Source of the DNA: Crithidia expoeki
Taxonomy: Eukaryota; Euglenozoa; Kinetoplastea; Trypanosomatida; Trypanosomatidae
Length of the DNA stretch: 64,000 bases
NCBI GenBank assembly: GCA_900240875.1
Contig: OESE01000215.1
Coordinates: 310,001-374,000, forward strand
Reading direction: 5' to 3'
Part shown: piece by piece, positions 21,606 to 33,616 of the stretch
Position numbering within the stretch: the first letter of the stretch is position 1
Layout of the letters: each line of letters opens with the position of its first letter
Position numbers and translations under genes: made by a program
Notes under the pieces: model-generated
What the model was told of the DNA's origin: nothing
Databases searched by the model: none
What the model saw: the letters and a program-made list of their open reading frames with translations, nothing else

Positions 21606-21995
21606 TTACGTCATTGTTGGCTGCGGCGGAGGCGGGTTCGTGATATTCTTTTCCCGCAGCTTTAACGCGTGCTCGTAGCCGAACGGCGAAATGCGTTCAC
21701 TGCGACGGCAGTACGAAACCTGCAGGGGCTTTTCACGGCCCATGTTGTAGCGGTCGTGCATTGACATGATTGCAAAATCTGCTTCATCAGTTTGACGAAA
21801 CGTGACGAAGCCACTCCCGGTGCTCTTGCCATCCGCGTCGCGCAGGACGTTGGTATGGATGACGTGGCCGTAAAAAGAAAAGATCTGACGCAGATCGTGC
21901 TCCGTCGCGTCAAAATTCAGCTGACCGACGAAGAGGCGCGCGGTGCCGGACTCTGGCCTGTCACTGCCGTTGGCAGGCATTGCAGTGTTAGTCAT
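21606..21995 (-). CDS. Short single-RRM RNA-binding protein, 129 aa
   Basis: Start chosen at the ATG at 21995 (MTNTAMPANGSDRPESG). A second in-frame ATG at 21980 is possible, and the upstream 11 codons begin with a non-ATG codon. The protein is almost entirely one RRM: RNP2 RLFVGQLNF, a helix ending QIFSFYGHV, RNP1 GSGFVTF, then a GREKPLQVSYCRR strand. The tail reads ERISPFGYEHALKLREKN and ends in a proline run. The post-RRM signature 'ISPFG..HA..L.EKN..NP' is shared with the 467-residue RRM protein at 29010-30413, so the two are paralogues. Such one-RRM proteins bind U- or AU-rich elements and control mRNA stability or translation in trypanosomatids. I cannot assign a numbered RBP. Confidence 0.9.
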   Translation of the reverse strand: MTNTAMPANGSDRPESGTARLFVGQLNFDATEHDLRQIFSFYGHVIHTNVLRDADGKSTGSGFVTFRQTDEADFAIMSMHDRYNMGREKPLQVSYCRRSERISPFGYEHALKLREKNITNPPPPQPTMT

Positions 21996-22072
21996 TATGG
22001 AGCAGAAAAAGAAGTGCGAGGAACACAAAGGCAGATGTTGTCCAAAAGGAAAAAAGAGGAGGGAGACAGTAT

Positions 22073-22074
22073 CT
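22073..22074 (-). promoter_or_regulatory. Candidate trans-splice acceptor AG for short RRM gene
   Basis: Reading the minus strand upstream of the ATG at 21995, no AG occurs for 77 nt, and this is the first one (context TTTTCCGCAG). It follows about 50 nt of pyrimidine-rich sequence. This is one of the cleanest acceptor candidates in the window. Confidence 0.5.
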
Positions 22075-25000
22075 GCGGAAAAGGTGGTATGTGCGTGAAA
22101 AGCGGTGGTGGAGAAGTGGGCTCTTTAGAGAGTGAAGAAGCTGAGAAATAGAAATTGTTGTTTGGGTAAGCAGCAGAAAGAAAAGCCAATGAAATGTCAA
22201 AGTATTTTTTTATTTTATTTAGTTGAGGGGCAAGGCAATTCAACCCACAAAACAGGAAGAGCGAAAGCAACAGGAGATAAACTGTGATTTCAGAGTACAA
22301 TAATCACCTTTTCTTTTTTTCTCTTTTCACTATTCCCGCGTTGCCACCCGCAAGCATAGGGTAAGATGCATGGAGTGCAAATTGCTGTCGGTGATTTTGT
22401 TGATCGACCCCTACGGACCGCACTAAAGGTTGAGTACCTAGACCTATAAGGCTAAATTGGAAGGCAAGCTGCACTGCTGGAACCGCCTGTGTTGACGAGT
22501 GTGTGTCCCTCCTTTCACCCGCACATTTTATTACCCGCGACTTAGATTGGTATGCTATGTACTACGTTGCGGGAAGCCACATTTCTAGTTGAGCGTTTCA
22601 TGTCCTTCATTCATTGTGTTTGTTCCAAGTATGCATAATCCTTCGGAAGGGTTATATAGAAGGAAGAGGAAAAGAAAATTGAGCTTTACGAAGAAGAAAT
22701 GATGCGTGCTCAGCTTATCCACAAATACTAGTGTGTTGAACGTCAAAAACAATTCACGACGAATAGCATTAATTGCACAACAGCAAGCATATTAGGGATA
22801 ACGAGACAGTCATCAAACGAAAAAAGAAACGAGTCACAGGTGACCGTGACAACTGACATTCCCTTGAGAAGAGCCAATGACAACGTGAGGCGCTAGTGTT
22901 ACCAGTCTTTATAAAAGCCTGTAGAAACAGAGGAAAGGTGAATGAGTGGAAAAGAACATAACAGAAAGAAAACAGGAAGCGCAGACGCAGTACAGCAAAA
23001 TTTTTTAAAAGGTGCAAAAAGAAAAAAACGTCGAAGGGCTCATTTTGGGGTAAGAGAGAAGAGGCCGGACACATCCCAACACTACTTCGGGGGGAGGAAG
23101 AGGAAAAAAACACAGTGGCGCGAATCATCATCGAAGTCTCTCTCTCTCTCCCTCACAACCCTTTTGCTTTGTTTTGAGAGCCTTTTCTTTTTATTTTATT
23201 TTTTGCTTAGATTTGAGTTTATCTCCTGTTTTATAATTGACGGCCTCCTTTCTACTGCATTCAAGACCGCTAAGTTTCTTCCTTGGGCAAGCGAGCAAAA
23301 GAGCGTTAACACAGCCAGCAAATACAAAAAAAAAAAGATAACCAGCTAATTTTCCCCATCAGTCAATTACACCGACAAACGGTATTTCGTGAAAAACACG
23401 CTTGACAGTAAAGCACCGCCTCAGAAACACAAACTCTTATTCAATAGCCTCGAAAGGCACAAGTGCACGTGCAAAAAGACCTATTGTCAGTGAACAGTCA
23501 TTTCTTTCCGCTCGCTTGCTGTATTTATCTTTTCTTATTGCTCTTGCACCTGCTTCACGGACCTGGACGTGCACCTCGTCTCGCGAATAACAACCAGAAA
23601 AAAAAAAAAAACCGCAGCGCGTTGCAAACTATCTTATATATCCAATAAAGAAACTCCTCCTTCACGAAGAGAAGCAAAACAGTTGTCTTCAGATGCGGCT
23701 GGAAACAAACTGCGAGAGCGTTCACGAGCAATGACCGTGACGGTGAAAAGAGAAAAAAAAAACAAAGGAGGCAAACACGGCGAAGCAAAGTTACCGTCAT
23801 TAAAAGGTTCCATGAGCTTCTCGTCTTCAGTTAATTCTCTCTTTTTGTGGAAAAAACCATATCGTCTTTATCTTTTTCTTTTCTAATGAGCACCAACAAC
23901 GTGTGCTAATAGCACGTACCCGCGGACAGAGAGAAAAGCAGAAAGAGTTTTACATGTGCTCAAAGGCAACTACTGTATGAAAACTAAACTTCCCGCGTAT
24001 TATTTCAGTTATGAACACGCGTTTTGTTTTTGCATTTAGGCATGCACGCGTGCGCTGGATTACCAGATGAACATACTGCATACGAACTTCAAAAGGAAAC
24101 CAGACGAGCAAGCCGAGAACTACCATAGATAAGGAGCGGGTAAGCCCAGAGCAAAGGAGCACAAAAGGGCGTCTTTCTTTTTCCTTCTCTTCAGCAGACC
24201 AACACATTTCTCGCCTATGAGACACAGAAAAGGACTTCCTTCGCCCCCTCCCCCCCCTCCGACGTAAAAGAGAGGTATATGGTTTCGTTTCTGTGGCGCT
24301 TTTTGTCTTCGCTTTCAAAAGAGACCTCTTACGTTCGACCAGCAGTGCTAAGCGGGGAGACGGGACGACTCCCATTTCGGCAACGCCATAAATAACGTAC
24401 CTAAAAGAAAAAAAAATCTCAAAGAAGGGAGCAACCAACCAACAGACGTGAGACACGCACCCGCAAATGGGACTGTAGAGCAAATCAGCTTCACAGCAGA
24501 ACCGCCCAGCAAGAAACGAAAAGCAGCACAGAGAGCAAAGCAGGGAAAAATCAATTCAAATCGGCGCGAGGAAGGTCCGGAGAAGAAAAAGAGGTGAAGC
24601 TACTGCGAAGTGGCAGGAACAACACGATCGAATCCTGGAAAAGTGGTGTATGGACGTTCCAGAGCAAAAAAAAGGAGGGGAAAAGAACAAAGCAACTTTG
24701 CTTTTCCCAAGATAAGTGTTGTGGTAGAAAACAATAGGGCACTCTTCATTCGCAACCTAGAAAACCTCCACGTCTGGGTTCCTTGCTTTCACTGACAGAA
24801 AAGAAATCGTTGTCGTTGTTGTTGTTTTTCCGTACCCTTAGAATTCTGGCGCTCGCCAGATGCTTCAGACAGATAAAAGGCAGATCATGACGATTTGGTT
24901 CACTGTCATCCACGTACGTAGAACCATCCTGGATTCAAAAGGCGTCGCTGTTCCTCCACAGAGCCTTTCACAACGTTGAAGCGCGGGCAAACAAAAGCAA

Positions 25001-26769
25001 CATTAAACCTACAAGGGCAGCAACGATAAAAATCGGCAACAGCGAAAAGATGCTTAACGCTCTGCAAGCAACAATTCTTGCTTTGTAGAATGAGAGTAAT
25101 GACTTCGGCGTCCTTCTCTCTCTTTCTCTTATTTTCACTGTGACGTCAGGACACCTTACACGGGCTCTTAAGTCGCCTGCTAGCAAACAAGGTACAAAGA
25201 AAAAGTGCCGCTTAGAGACAACAGCACGAAGAAAAAATAAAAATGACCTCCTTGAAGATCTCTACGAAGAAAAATGCGCTGAAGTAATGTGCTAAAAGCC
25301 GGGTCTTCCATGTTCAGAGCGGGAAGCGAAAAGGGGGGCGGATTCGCTATGGGGTTCATCACACTTAAAGAAGAGAAAGGCGTCCTTGGCCTTTCGCAAC
25401 AGCAAAAAAAAAAAAGCGCAGCTCGTTAAAGTTGGTCGTACGGATAGAGCCGCAAAGGCACTTCGTTCACGCGGAATACTTGATCAAGCGCGAGCTCGCA
25501 GCTTCGGGTACAGACGTAACGTGTACGCCAAAGACAGAAACAACACGTAGGCGCGTTGTATGTGCTTCAACCATCGATAAGGGCGATAAGAAAGGTATTC
25601 AAGTTGATGACAAACAGAGAGCACACGTGTGATTGAGAAGACAAACCCAAGGAACAGTAAGGAAACAGAACGAAGAAAAGAAAAAAACAAGGGCAGGAAA
25701 AGAAAGAAGCGAACAAACGTGTTTGCGATTGGAAGGAAGGGTGAAAAAGACCGTTTACAAGAGACCTTCATCGTCCATAAGCCACACCCCGTCGTTTTAC
25801 AAACTACGGTCGCGTAACATAGAGGCGGGTACCGCAAAGGAGATACATTACAATAAAAAAGAAGAAAAAGCCATTTTTCCCCGCTGAAGCTCTTTGCCGT
25901 CCCTTGTCAGCGGAGCATGCAGGCAGACGTAAACACAACAGCTCTTATACTAACTATAAAAAAAAAGAATAATAGCAATAATTAAAAGAGCTAAACGAAG
26001 AGAAAACGAATGCTTGTTCGTCCAGGGTATAGCCGTAGCCCTTTCGAATAAGAACAGGAACCCGTTGTAGAAAAGCACGTCGACCGAGCCTTCTCTCTTG
26101 CAATGAGACGAATAAAAGCAACAGACATAGGCACCTTTTACCGTCCGCTGTATGGGCCACAGTGAGAGAAAAGGAGTAGCAAAAGTGAAAAAAAAAAAAC
26201 AACTCTTCACAAAAAAAATAATAATAATAAGTAGAGCATACTATTAACAGGGGGGGATAAAGCCAAAAGTGGTCTCAGTGAGAAGAGTCAGAATAAAGGA
26301 CGCTTGTGTGAAGAAGAGCAGTCAAAGCAATGCGATAACAAGAAAAAGTTCAGCGTTTTAACAAAGGTGATGAAAAAAAAAAAAGACAGTAAGTCGAATA
26401 GGGGAAATTGTTTAGCATTCTGAATAAACCTGTTTTGAATACCAACTTTAGTAAAAAAAAAAAAATGCTGAAACGTTTTTTTCTTCTTTCTTTTTTTTTT
26501 AATAGGCGGTGATACTGCTTTTAACGTATAAAAGTTACAGACACTGCCCTCTACGTTACCAGAGAGTTACAAAAACTGAGCTGTAGAAGAAAAGTGGGAC
26601 GCCTGCTTAGAGAAGGGAAGCAAACAAACAAACAAAAGAAGAAAATATACAATTACAAATCCGTGAACACGCGAGAGCAGACTTGAAGCAAAGCTGTTCA
26701 AATATCCGGTAGTGGTAAGAGCTAACCTGAGCAATACTATCGCGTTAACAACAAGAGCGCTAAATGCAC

Positions 26770-26783
26770 CCCGGTCTACCGGG
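26770..26783. repeat. Short perfect inverted repeat (6 bp arms, CT centre)
   Basis: CCCGGT-CT-ACCGGG, unusually GC-rich for its AT-rich surroundings. It could form a small hairpin in the presumed 3'UTR; function unknown. Confidence 0.7.
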
Positions 26784-26919
26784 CGTACCAGAATTCAACA
26801 ACAAGGACTAGGTTAAGACAACCGCGAGTGTACCAGCAACAGAAGAAGAAAAAAAAAAGCAAATAAATAAACACGGCCAGTTCAAAACGTATATATTATT
26901 TAATGTAAGTTAATGTTCG

Positions 26920-26937
26920 AAGTAAATCTATTTACTT
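26920..26937. repeat. Short perfect inverted repeat (8 bp arms, CT centre)
   Basis: AAGTAAAT-CT-ATTTACTT, within an AU-rich patch (26885-26960) that lacks the purine bias of the rest of the spacer. It lies 150 bp from the previous inverted repeat and has the same CT centre. Confidence 0.7.
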
Positions 26938-29009
26938 ATTAGCTTATTTATACTTATATACTCACGTGTTCAAAGCTACATATTCAAACAACAGCAAAAA
27001 AAAAAACAGGTCGTAATGAAGGGGGGGGACAGAAGGATAAGTCAAAAGAAGTGCTCGCTGGAGAAATGCCTTCCTTTTTCGTTGTTGTTTTAGCGCTTTT
27101 TTTTTCTTTTTCTTTTCTTTTTACTTGTAGACAAACGAGAATAGTTGTAGTCGACAATCGGTGCTTGCATTCAGAAAGAAAACCCTACATTCCAAAGAGA
27201 AAAAAAAAAATAAGGGTACAAAGGAGAGGGAGAAAGAGATGCTCAATTGGAGATACACCCAAGTAAAGCCGGGGTGTCAACTAGATACGCTCGCACACAG
27301 ATCTCCGATTTTTCCACCTTTTTCCTCTTATTCTTTGTGCTCTTGCATTAGATCCTTTGGTAGCCAAAAACAAAGTAAAGTAGCACACAGAAGAAGAAAA
27401 AAAGAAAAGAGCTTGAAACTCATTCCAGTGGAACGAGCAGTTGCAAAACAAGGAGAAGCAGAAAGGCAAAGCAAAACAAAAAAAAACAGAATGTCAGCTT
27501 TCTTCTACTTGAGCAGATAACGGAACAGTAGTTATGTTGACAGGAAAAGGGAAAAAAAAGCAAGATGTTGAGTTTGCACACAAAGAAAGAGAAATATAGG
27601 CCAATACGTAAACGCACTGATGACAAGCCGTTACAATATAGAAGAGAAGAAAGAGTAAACGACTACATAAATATATATAAATATGTCCATATGTATATAT
27701 AGATATATACGCAACGCGGGTCATAACAGCAGAGGTAATGTATATAGAATGTTCTTTGAGTGGTAAAGTCACAAGAAAAAGAAAGTGTGGAAGGAAGCTG
27801 AATAAGACAACTAAGGAATTGGAAAAAGGAAACAAAAGAAAGTCGAAAGTACATAGAAATCCTATGCACGACCTCTTCTTATAGTTTGTGCGTTTATTTG
27901 TTTTGCGTGACTTGACAAAAAAACAGGGGCAACGGAGGAAACCACGACCCACAGGAAACGCGCACGCGTACAAACGCGAAGCCAACAGTTCTGATGACAA
28001 TACATGCCCACATTGCAAAAGCAAAAAGATAATTCTCGATAATAGATCGGGAGATTGATCGTGTCCGTCAACCAGATGGCAATAAAGTACCAAAAACTGT
28101 GCTTCGCCGCGCAACTTTCAAAGATCATACGAAGAGAATGTAACGTTAATGTGCGTATCTGTGACTGAAAACTGCTACTGTCTGCCCAAGAAAACAAAGA
28201 GATGGGAAAAAGGATATACTTGATAGAGGAGGTTGCTGCTGACACAAACATAACAGGGCTAGGAAAATGGAAAACGAAATCAAAAGTCAAGTTGCAAATC
28301 CAGTCAAAAAGACAGGAAGCGCGGAAAAGATGGACAAATAAAACAGACGTTCAATGGCAAAGCGATCAAATCAAGAAAGAAATGTGTCAACATCATCATC
28401 TTCATTTTCAGCACTTATACCACGTTCAATAAAGTTCACATACGTAACAAAGAGAAGAGAGAAAGCAATGAGGAAAAAACAGTAAGAAAGGGTTTTTACT
28501 GATATGGAGATGATGGGCAGATCAAGTAGGATACACACGGATACAAGAACGGAGACACACAGAATAAAAGCTATCGCGGTTGAATCAAACAAACAGAAAA
28601 GAAAAATACGGGAATAGTAACGGGCAGAAAGCCTCAAAAAAAAAAGAAATATATATATGTGGCACCGGGTTAGTTGATAAATTGAAAAAGCTCAGCAACA
28701 AGCATAACTGGAAAAGCGGAAAATAGATGTGCTGATGATAAAGTACTGAAAAAAAAAAAGGGGAAATGAGAAAGAAAAAAGGGGGAGAAATCGCATTTGG
28801 GGGGAGTACACAACGGAATAAGTAGAGAACAAACAGAACGTTGCCTGCTCATCTCTATTAAACCTCTTACGTATAGATAAATAGATTTTGAAGACTCGTA
28901 GATTTCACTTCGCCGCCTCGTTGCATTCTTTATTCAATTTCCTTTGTTTTCATTCTTGCCGTACCAATTCAGCTTCCGCTCCTCTCTGTATCTTTCTCTC
29001 TACTCCTCT

Positions 29010-30413
29010 TCACCGATGCGTCGGGGCCCCCGGTTTAAATGGCAGCGGGTTATTTTTGTTCTCCTTGTGCAGGCGCACAGCGTGTGCAAAGCCGAACTGT
29101 GAAATGTTCTCTGTTGCCTGACAGTAAGTCACTTGCAGCGGCCGATCACGCCCCATGACGTACCGCCCATGCAATGCGCTGATCGCCGTGTCAGCCTCAA
29201 TCATGGAGGAAAAGGTCACAAAAGCGTTGCAGCGCCGGTTGGACTTTGGTGACGAGACGGCGAGGCTGTTGTTGTTCGTCGTACTTGTCGCCGGGTGCGG
29301 GATCGCAGCAGCTTGGGCCGAGGAGGAGGTCGCAGCAAAGGCAACGGTGGAGAAGGGCAAGGGCGTCGCCAGCGGCGGCAGGCATGGCAGCGAGACACCG
29401 CTGCAGATGCAGGCACTGTCGCTGTCGAGCTTCACCGATTTCAGGCATGCACTGTTGTTACACGAGTCCAAGTCGATTTTGGCCGCGGCCACGGCCGTGT
29501 TCGCCGTGGGTGCATTGGTGACCGGTGAAACAACAGCGGGCAACGGAGTTGCAGCCATCGACGGGCTTTCACCGGGTCCCCCTCTGCTAGATGATGCTCC
29601 TCCTCCTCCCGCAGATGCTGCTGCTACTACCGCTGCGGCTGTTCTCGTTCTCGCCTCGGCTCTACTGGTGGCAGAAGACGACGCATTTGCGTCTCCGCAG
29701 CGCATAATTTTGACATCTGACACGTGCCCGTAGACGCCGAAGATTTGGTAGAGGTCGTCTTCGCAGGCGTCGTAGTGGATTTGGCCAACGAAGAGGCGAG
29801 CAGTGCCGCGCTGGTGAATGCTGAGGTGCTCCAAGCACTGCTCTGCAAGCTGGCGGGAGGTAGAGGGGAAGGAGTGAAGAGGCGGGTCGGAAAGAGTGAC
29901 GCTGTCCTGTGCTGACGTCGCGGTGCCGGCGGCAGAGGCGGGCAGTGAGACAACTCTGACGCCTTGCAGAGCTTCCATCGAGACGGCGGCGGACGGGACG
30001 GCTGCATGGTAGGGTGGCAGTTGGGGTCCCCCGTCTGGGAAGGCCACACGTGACGAGTTCGCCAGCAGCGGCACCCACGTCTGCTCCGGTGCAGTGGACC
30101 CTATGTCCATCGAAGTCGGCTGAGGGTGCAACACCAACACCTGCGGGGTGGGTCGAGCCCCCTGCGCCACCGGGACCAGTGTCATTGTGGTCCGCCCGGC
30201 GCTGTTTGGAGCGGACGCCATCACGTACCCTGTAGGCATGCCGTCTTGCTGACGTTGTGGTTGTGTTAGTTGCTGTTGTAGGTGATGTTGCTGCTGCGGG
30301 AGGAGGATCTGTTGAAGCTGCCCGCCGCTTTGTACCTGAACAGGGGAGGCGAGGTAGAGGGTGCCGTTGATATACATCAAGCGGCGTTGTGAGTCTTCGC
30401 TGCCTGGCGGCAT
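29010..30413 (-). CDS. RRM protein with about 150-residue insertion inside the RRM, 467 aa
   Basis: ATG at 30413, stop at 29010. Residues 1-200 are low complexity, with Gln-rich (about 30-57) and Pro/Ala-rich stretches. The RRM starts near residue 205: RNP2 RLFVGQIHY, then a helix ending QIFGVYGHV, to about residue 242. It is then interrupted by about 150 residues rich in Ala, Ser, Thr and Gly, and resumes at about 393 with RNP1 CNAFVTFSS and GRDRPLQVTYC. The tail ENISQFGFAHAVRLHKEN matches the 129-residue paralogue, in which the same loop is only a few residues long. The insert sits in the beta2-beta3 loop. It is in frame and has coding composition, so I read it as protein and not as an intron. 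Expected role: mRNA 3'UTR binding. Confidence 0.9.
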   Translation of the reverse strand: MPPGSEDSQRRLMYINGTLYLASPVQVQSGGQLQQILLPQQQHHLQQQLTQPQRQQDGMPTGYVMASAPNSAGRTTMTLVPVAQGARPTPQVLVLHPQPTSMDIGSTAPEQTWVPLLANSSRVAFPDGGPQLPPYHAAVPSAAVSMEALQGVRVVSLPASAAGTATSAQDSVTLSDPPLHSFPSTSRQLAEQCLEHLSIHQRGTARLFVGQIHYDACEDDLYQIFGVYGHVSDVKIMRCGDANASSSATSRAEARTRTAAAVVAAASAGGGGASSSRGGPGESPSMAATPLPAVVSPVTNAPTANTAVAAAKIDLDSCNNSACLKSVKLDSDSACICSGVSLPCLPPLATPLPFSTVAFAATSSSAQAAAIPHPATSTTNNNSLAVSSPKSNRRCNAFVTFSSMIEADTAISALHGRYVMGRDRPLQVTYCQATENISQFGFAHAVRLHKENKNNPLPFKPGAPTHR

Positions 30414-30458
30414 CTTGAAAAGAGTTTTAAGCGGGAAAATCTGAGAGGGAACAAAGAG

Positions 30459-30460
30459 CT
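30459..30460 (-). promoter_or_regulatory. Candidate trans-splice acceptor AG for 467-aa RRM gene
   Basis: First AG after a strong minus-strand pyrimidine tract (about 30463-30500). A second AG at 30441-30442 follows another pyrimidine stretch and is an equally possible site. Confidence 0.4.
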
Positions 30461-30699
30461 CAGCAAACGAGGGAGTGAAAGCAAAAAGAAGCCAAATACA
30501 ATAACGTAGCTAGACTTAAGGCGCGGTCCTAGGCGGGAAATAAAAGCAACGGGCCAACAGGGAAGAGAAAAAAAAAAACACCGTCTTTAGTGTCCCGGGG
30601 TAAAGAAGAGTTTCGATTATCAATGCTGTCTGGAGAGGGGAAAAAATAATAAAATAAAGGAAGTGAGGAGCTCTGCGGCGAGCACCACACGATTGGAAG

Positions 30700-30703
<4 letters not shown>

Positions 30704-30742
<39 letters not shown>
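30704..30742. repeat. (AT)n microsatellite, about 39 bp
   Basis: Uninterrupted AT alternation, 291 bp upstream of the ATG of the 467-aa RRM gene. Self-complementary if transcribed. Confidence 0.95.
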
Positions 30743-30744
<2 letters not shown>

Positions 30745-31749
30745 CTACGATTTTGAGGTTAGGCAGAAGAAAGGGAATAAAAGTGCGCTTAGAGTAAAGT
30801 GGGCGGAGCAGAAGAAAAAAAAAAAAATCGACACGTCAATGCGGTGCGCATAAGTAATCGCAACGCACTCGGTGTACCCGCCTCTCCTTTTCTTCGCTAT
30901 CAGGTTGAGAAAACACGAGAAAGGACAAAAATAAACAAAAGAAAAGATGAGACACGACAACAGAGATCAACGAAAACGTAACGCTGAACCGTGATGAGAA
31001 CAAACGAGAAAGGGAAAGGAGCTGAGATGGACGAAGAGGTCACTTATTGGGAAGAAATATAACAATAATAATAATATATACCAATGGTTAATATACGCTG
31101 TTTGAAAACCCCAAAAAGGAGGGCAAATGAAGCGGGAGGTACTGGGTGGAGAGAAAACAACAAGAAAAAAGGAAAAAAGGAGAAGATGCGAAACAAGCAG
31201 AATACTAATAACAGTAGAAAAGAAAAGCCAGTGTTCAACATTAACGAGAACAATCAAAAAGAAAGAAAAAGAAGTCAGTAAGGCAGTAGGTGGACGGTTC
31301 CACACGCTTGTTCTTGTTCCGCTCTTTTTCGTTGGATTGATTGCGCCGAGGCGGAGGTGTACAAACAGAGAAAGACAACAACCTGAGCTTCTATTTGAAA
31401 AAACTCACAAAAAAGTAAAGGGGAAGGTGAACAGGTGTAGAAAAAGGCATCACACACGAAAAGAAGTGAAGGGAAGAAAGCGCTTTTTTTAAGAAAGTGC
31501 ACGGTGCCGCAATTGCAGTAGATTAACGTCTAGGGTCAGGGTTAAAATAAATAATAATAAAAAGAGGCCGGGAAGGATAGTTGTCTGAAAAAGCTGGCTC
31601 CACACCTACCCTTAATATTGATGAGGAAACGCGGGCGTTCTCCTCTCCACAAAAAAAAAAACGACTAATGGTAATAACCTTGTAGGCACACACGTCTGTA
31701 CAAGCTTCGTAGCCTTGCTTAAGAAACACTCCCACGCGTTCGTAAACTT

Positions 31750-31774
31750 GCACACACACACACACACACACACA
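31750..31774. repeat. (CA)n microsatellite
   Basis: About 12 CA units. (UG)n on the transcribed strand. Confidence 0.95.
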
Positions 31775-32220
31775 GGCAGCCACACAAGAGAGAGGAAAGA
31801 GGTAAAAAGAAAGGAGAGTTTGAGAGGAAACAAGTGCAGAAAGAAAAACGATTACTTAAAAGGGAAAGCAATACACGTTCCCTCGAGCTCCAGATTAAAA
31901 TAAAAAGCCTTTTCTTGGGTTGCTCTTCTTTTTTTTTCTTTTGCTTGCTTTTGCGGTGGCCTTTGCGCACGCGCTCTACCGAACCACTCTACACACAAAC
32001 GAGAGTGAAAAAAGAAGGAGAAGAATGTCCGAAAACTTCACAACGAAGTGAGAAGTGATTTGTGGCCAACAGCAGGAGAGAAGGCAGAATATTCTTTTAA
32101 ACTCCGCTCCTGCGGAATCAGAGAAACACTCAAAGACAGATGAGGCAACCCACAAAAGTGGACGCTGAGACGCGTCGAAGTTCAACAGCGAGCAGAAAGA
32201 TAAAACTAAGACAAGATGAG

Positions 32221-32242
32221 CACACACACACACACACACACA
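32221..32242. repeat. (CA)n microsatellite
   Basis: About 11 CA units. (UG)n on the transcribed strand, like the tract 450 bp to the left. Confidence 0.95.
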
Positions 32243-32804
32243 AACGCAACGCATGCACACGTTTGTCAGGATCTTCTTCTATTTTAATGTGGTTGTGAAA
32301 CTCAGGAAACAAACATAGACAACCCCCCCCCAAAAAAAAAATAATACCGACAAACGATATTAAAAAGTGGAGGATGGAAAACGAAGAGTCCAAACAAAGA
32401 AGCGAGTCCGCGGATGAGAAGGTTGACGTAGCAGTGGTTCGGGGGTAGAGGACAGACGAACGAAAAGCACGGAGGACTTTGCAACAGAAACAAAGGCGTT
32501 CAGTAATTACTGAGTAGAAAAGGCGAGGTAGAGAATTACGTTTCGCTCACTTCACTCGCTCCGTTAAGTTGCTTCTACGTTAACACTTAGTTTGATAGGA
32601 AGCTCTCAACGCTTCTGCGGGTTCACGGCCGTTCGAGCAAAGGAAAAAAAAATGATTACACACAAAACAAGAGAACGTACCGAGTGTGCTTTCACTCCTT
32701 TTTACCAGCTGAAGAGAGCGCAGTCTAAAGATAAAAATCGCAAAAAGAAAGCAGAAGTCGGAGAACTAAGTATGCATCCTAGCTTTCCAGGTTCCCACAC
32801 TAGC

Positions 32805-32828
32805 ATATATATATATATATATATATAC
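32805..32828. repeat. (AT)n microsatellite
   Basis: About 12 AT units inside the 5.5-kb spacer. Confidence 0.95.
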
Positions 32829-33590
32829 TGTTTTTGCTTTTGTTTTTTCAGTGAAGGACAGCAAACAAGTGAAAGAAAGACTGAAAGGGTGTTGCCGAAG
32901 TGCTGAAAATGGCAAAGTGTTCAAGGAGGTAAAGCATGAAAACGGAAGGGAAAACACACACACTTTGACGACTTCCACAAGTGATCAGCCGTGTTTCAAA
33001 TAAAAAGATGAGTAGATCCTCTTCTTTTTTCTTCTTTCTTTTTTTTTTTGCTCACGCCACAAATTACCGTATGCGTTTTGAGAGGAGGAAGTAGGGAAGG
33101 TCGCCACAGGCCTAGAGATAACAGCAATAAGGGCGAAGATTAGCAGGTGGAAAAGGAGAGAGGGTTTGAGTTCCTTTAATCTCGTTGTGTATTACGTAGA
33201 GATAATGGAGGAGGGGGTGCGCAGCAACTGTGAGAATTATTAGTTTGAGAGGCAGAGTGGGTTTGGAACCAGGACCGAGCGGAGACAGGTCTTCAATCTT
33301 CAGCAAGAGTAATAATAACAGTAATAGAACTGACGGCGAGCGATTGACTTCCACTTTGCTTATCGTTGAATTTTTGAGCTACCAATGAGAAAAGTACCGT
33401 TAAGCTTGAGCAAATTCTTGTTGTTGTTATGCTTTACTGTCTGTGATCATTGTTAAGAAGACTAGGAGATGGGCGGGAAATGATGGAGTCAGTTCATTTA
33501 TGGGGTTGAGAGTAACAACAATACGGGTAAAAAAAAAATGATTAGAAAAATTTCAGATGTGATCGGAGAAATCGGTGGATTGCACGGCCG

Positions 33591-33616
33591 TATATATATA
33601 TATATATATATATATA
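33591..33616. repeat. (TA)n microsatellite
   Basis: About 13 TA units, just left of the less AT-rich island at 33640-33930. Confidence 0.95.

Larger units (their letters stand above)
21996..29009. other. 7.0-kb spacer, probably long 3'UTR of the 467-aa RRM gene
   Basis: No credible gene. Minus-strand open frames of up to 206 codons (27494-28114) are Phe/Leu/Ser-rich products of polypyrimidine DNA. The region is AT-rich with frequent plus-strand A runs. It contains a compositionally different, ORF-poor island at about 22320-22640 and two short perfect inverted repeats at 26770-26783 and 26920-26937. The end next to 21995 holds the leader of the short RRM gene. Confidence 0.6.

Noticed and set aside
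24620-24640. GATCGAATCC, similar to a tRNA B box
   Set aside because: No matching A box, acceptor stem or cloverleaf around it.
27494-28114. 206-codon minus frame in the 7-kb spacer (also 23950-24483 and 43198-43707)
   Set aside because: Phe/Leu/Cys/Ser-rich translation expected from polypyrimidine UTR sequence; no domain and no coding composition.
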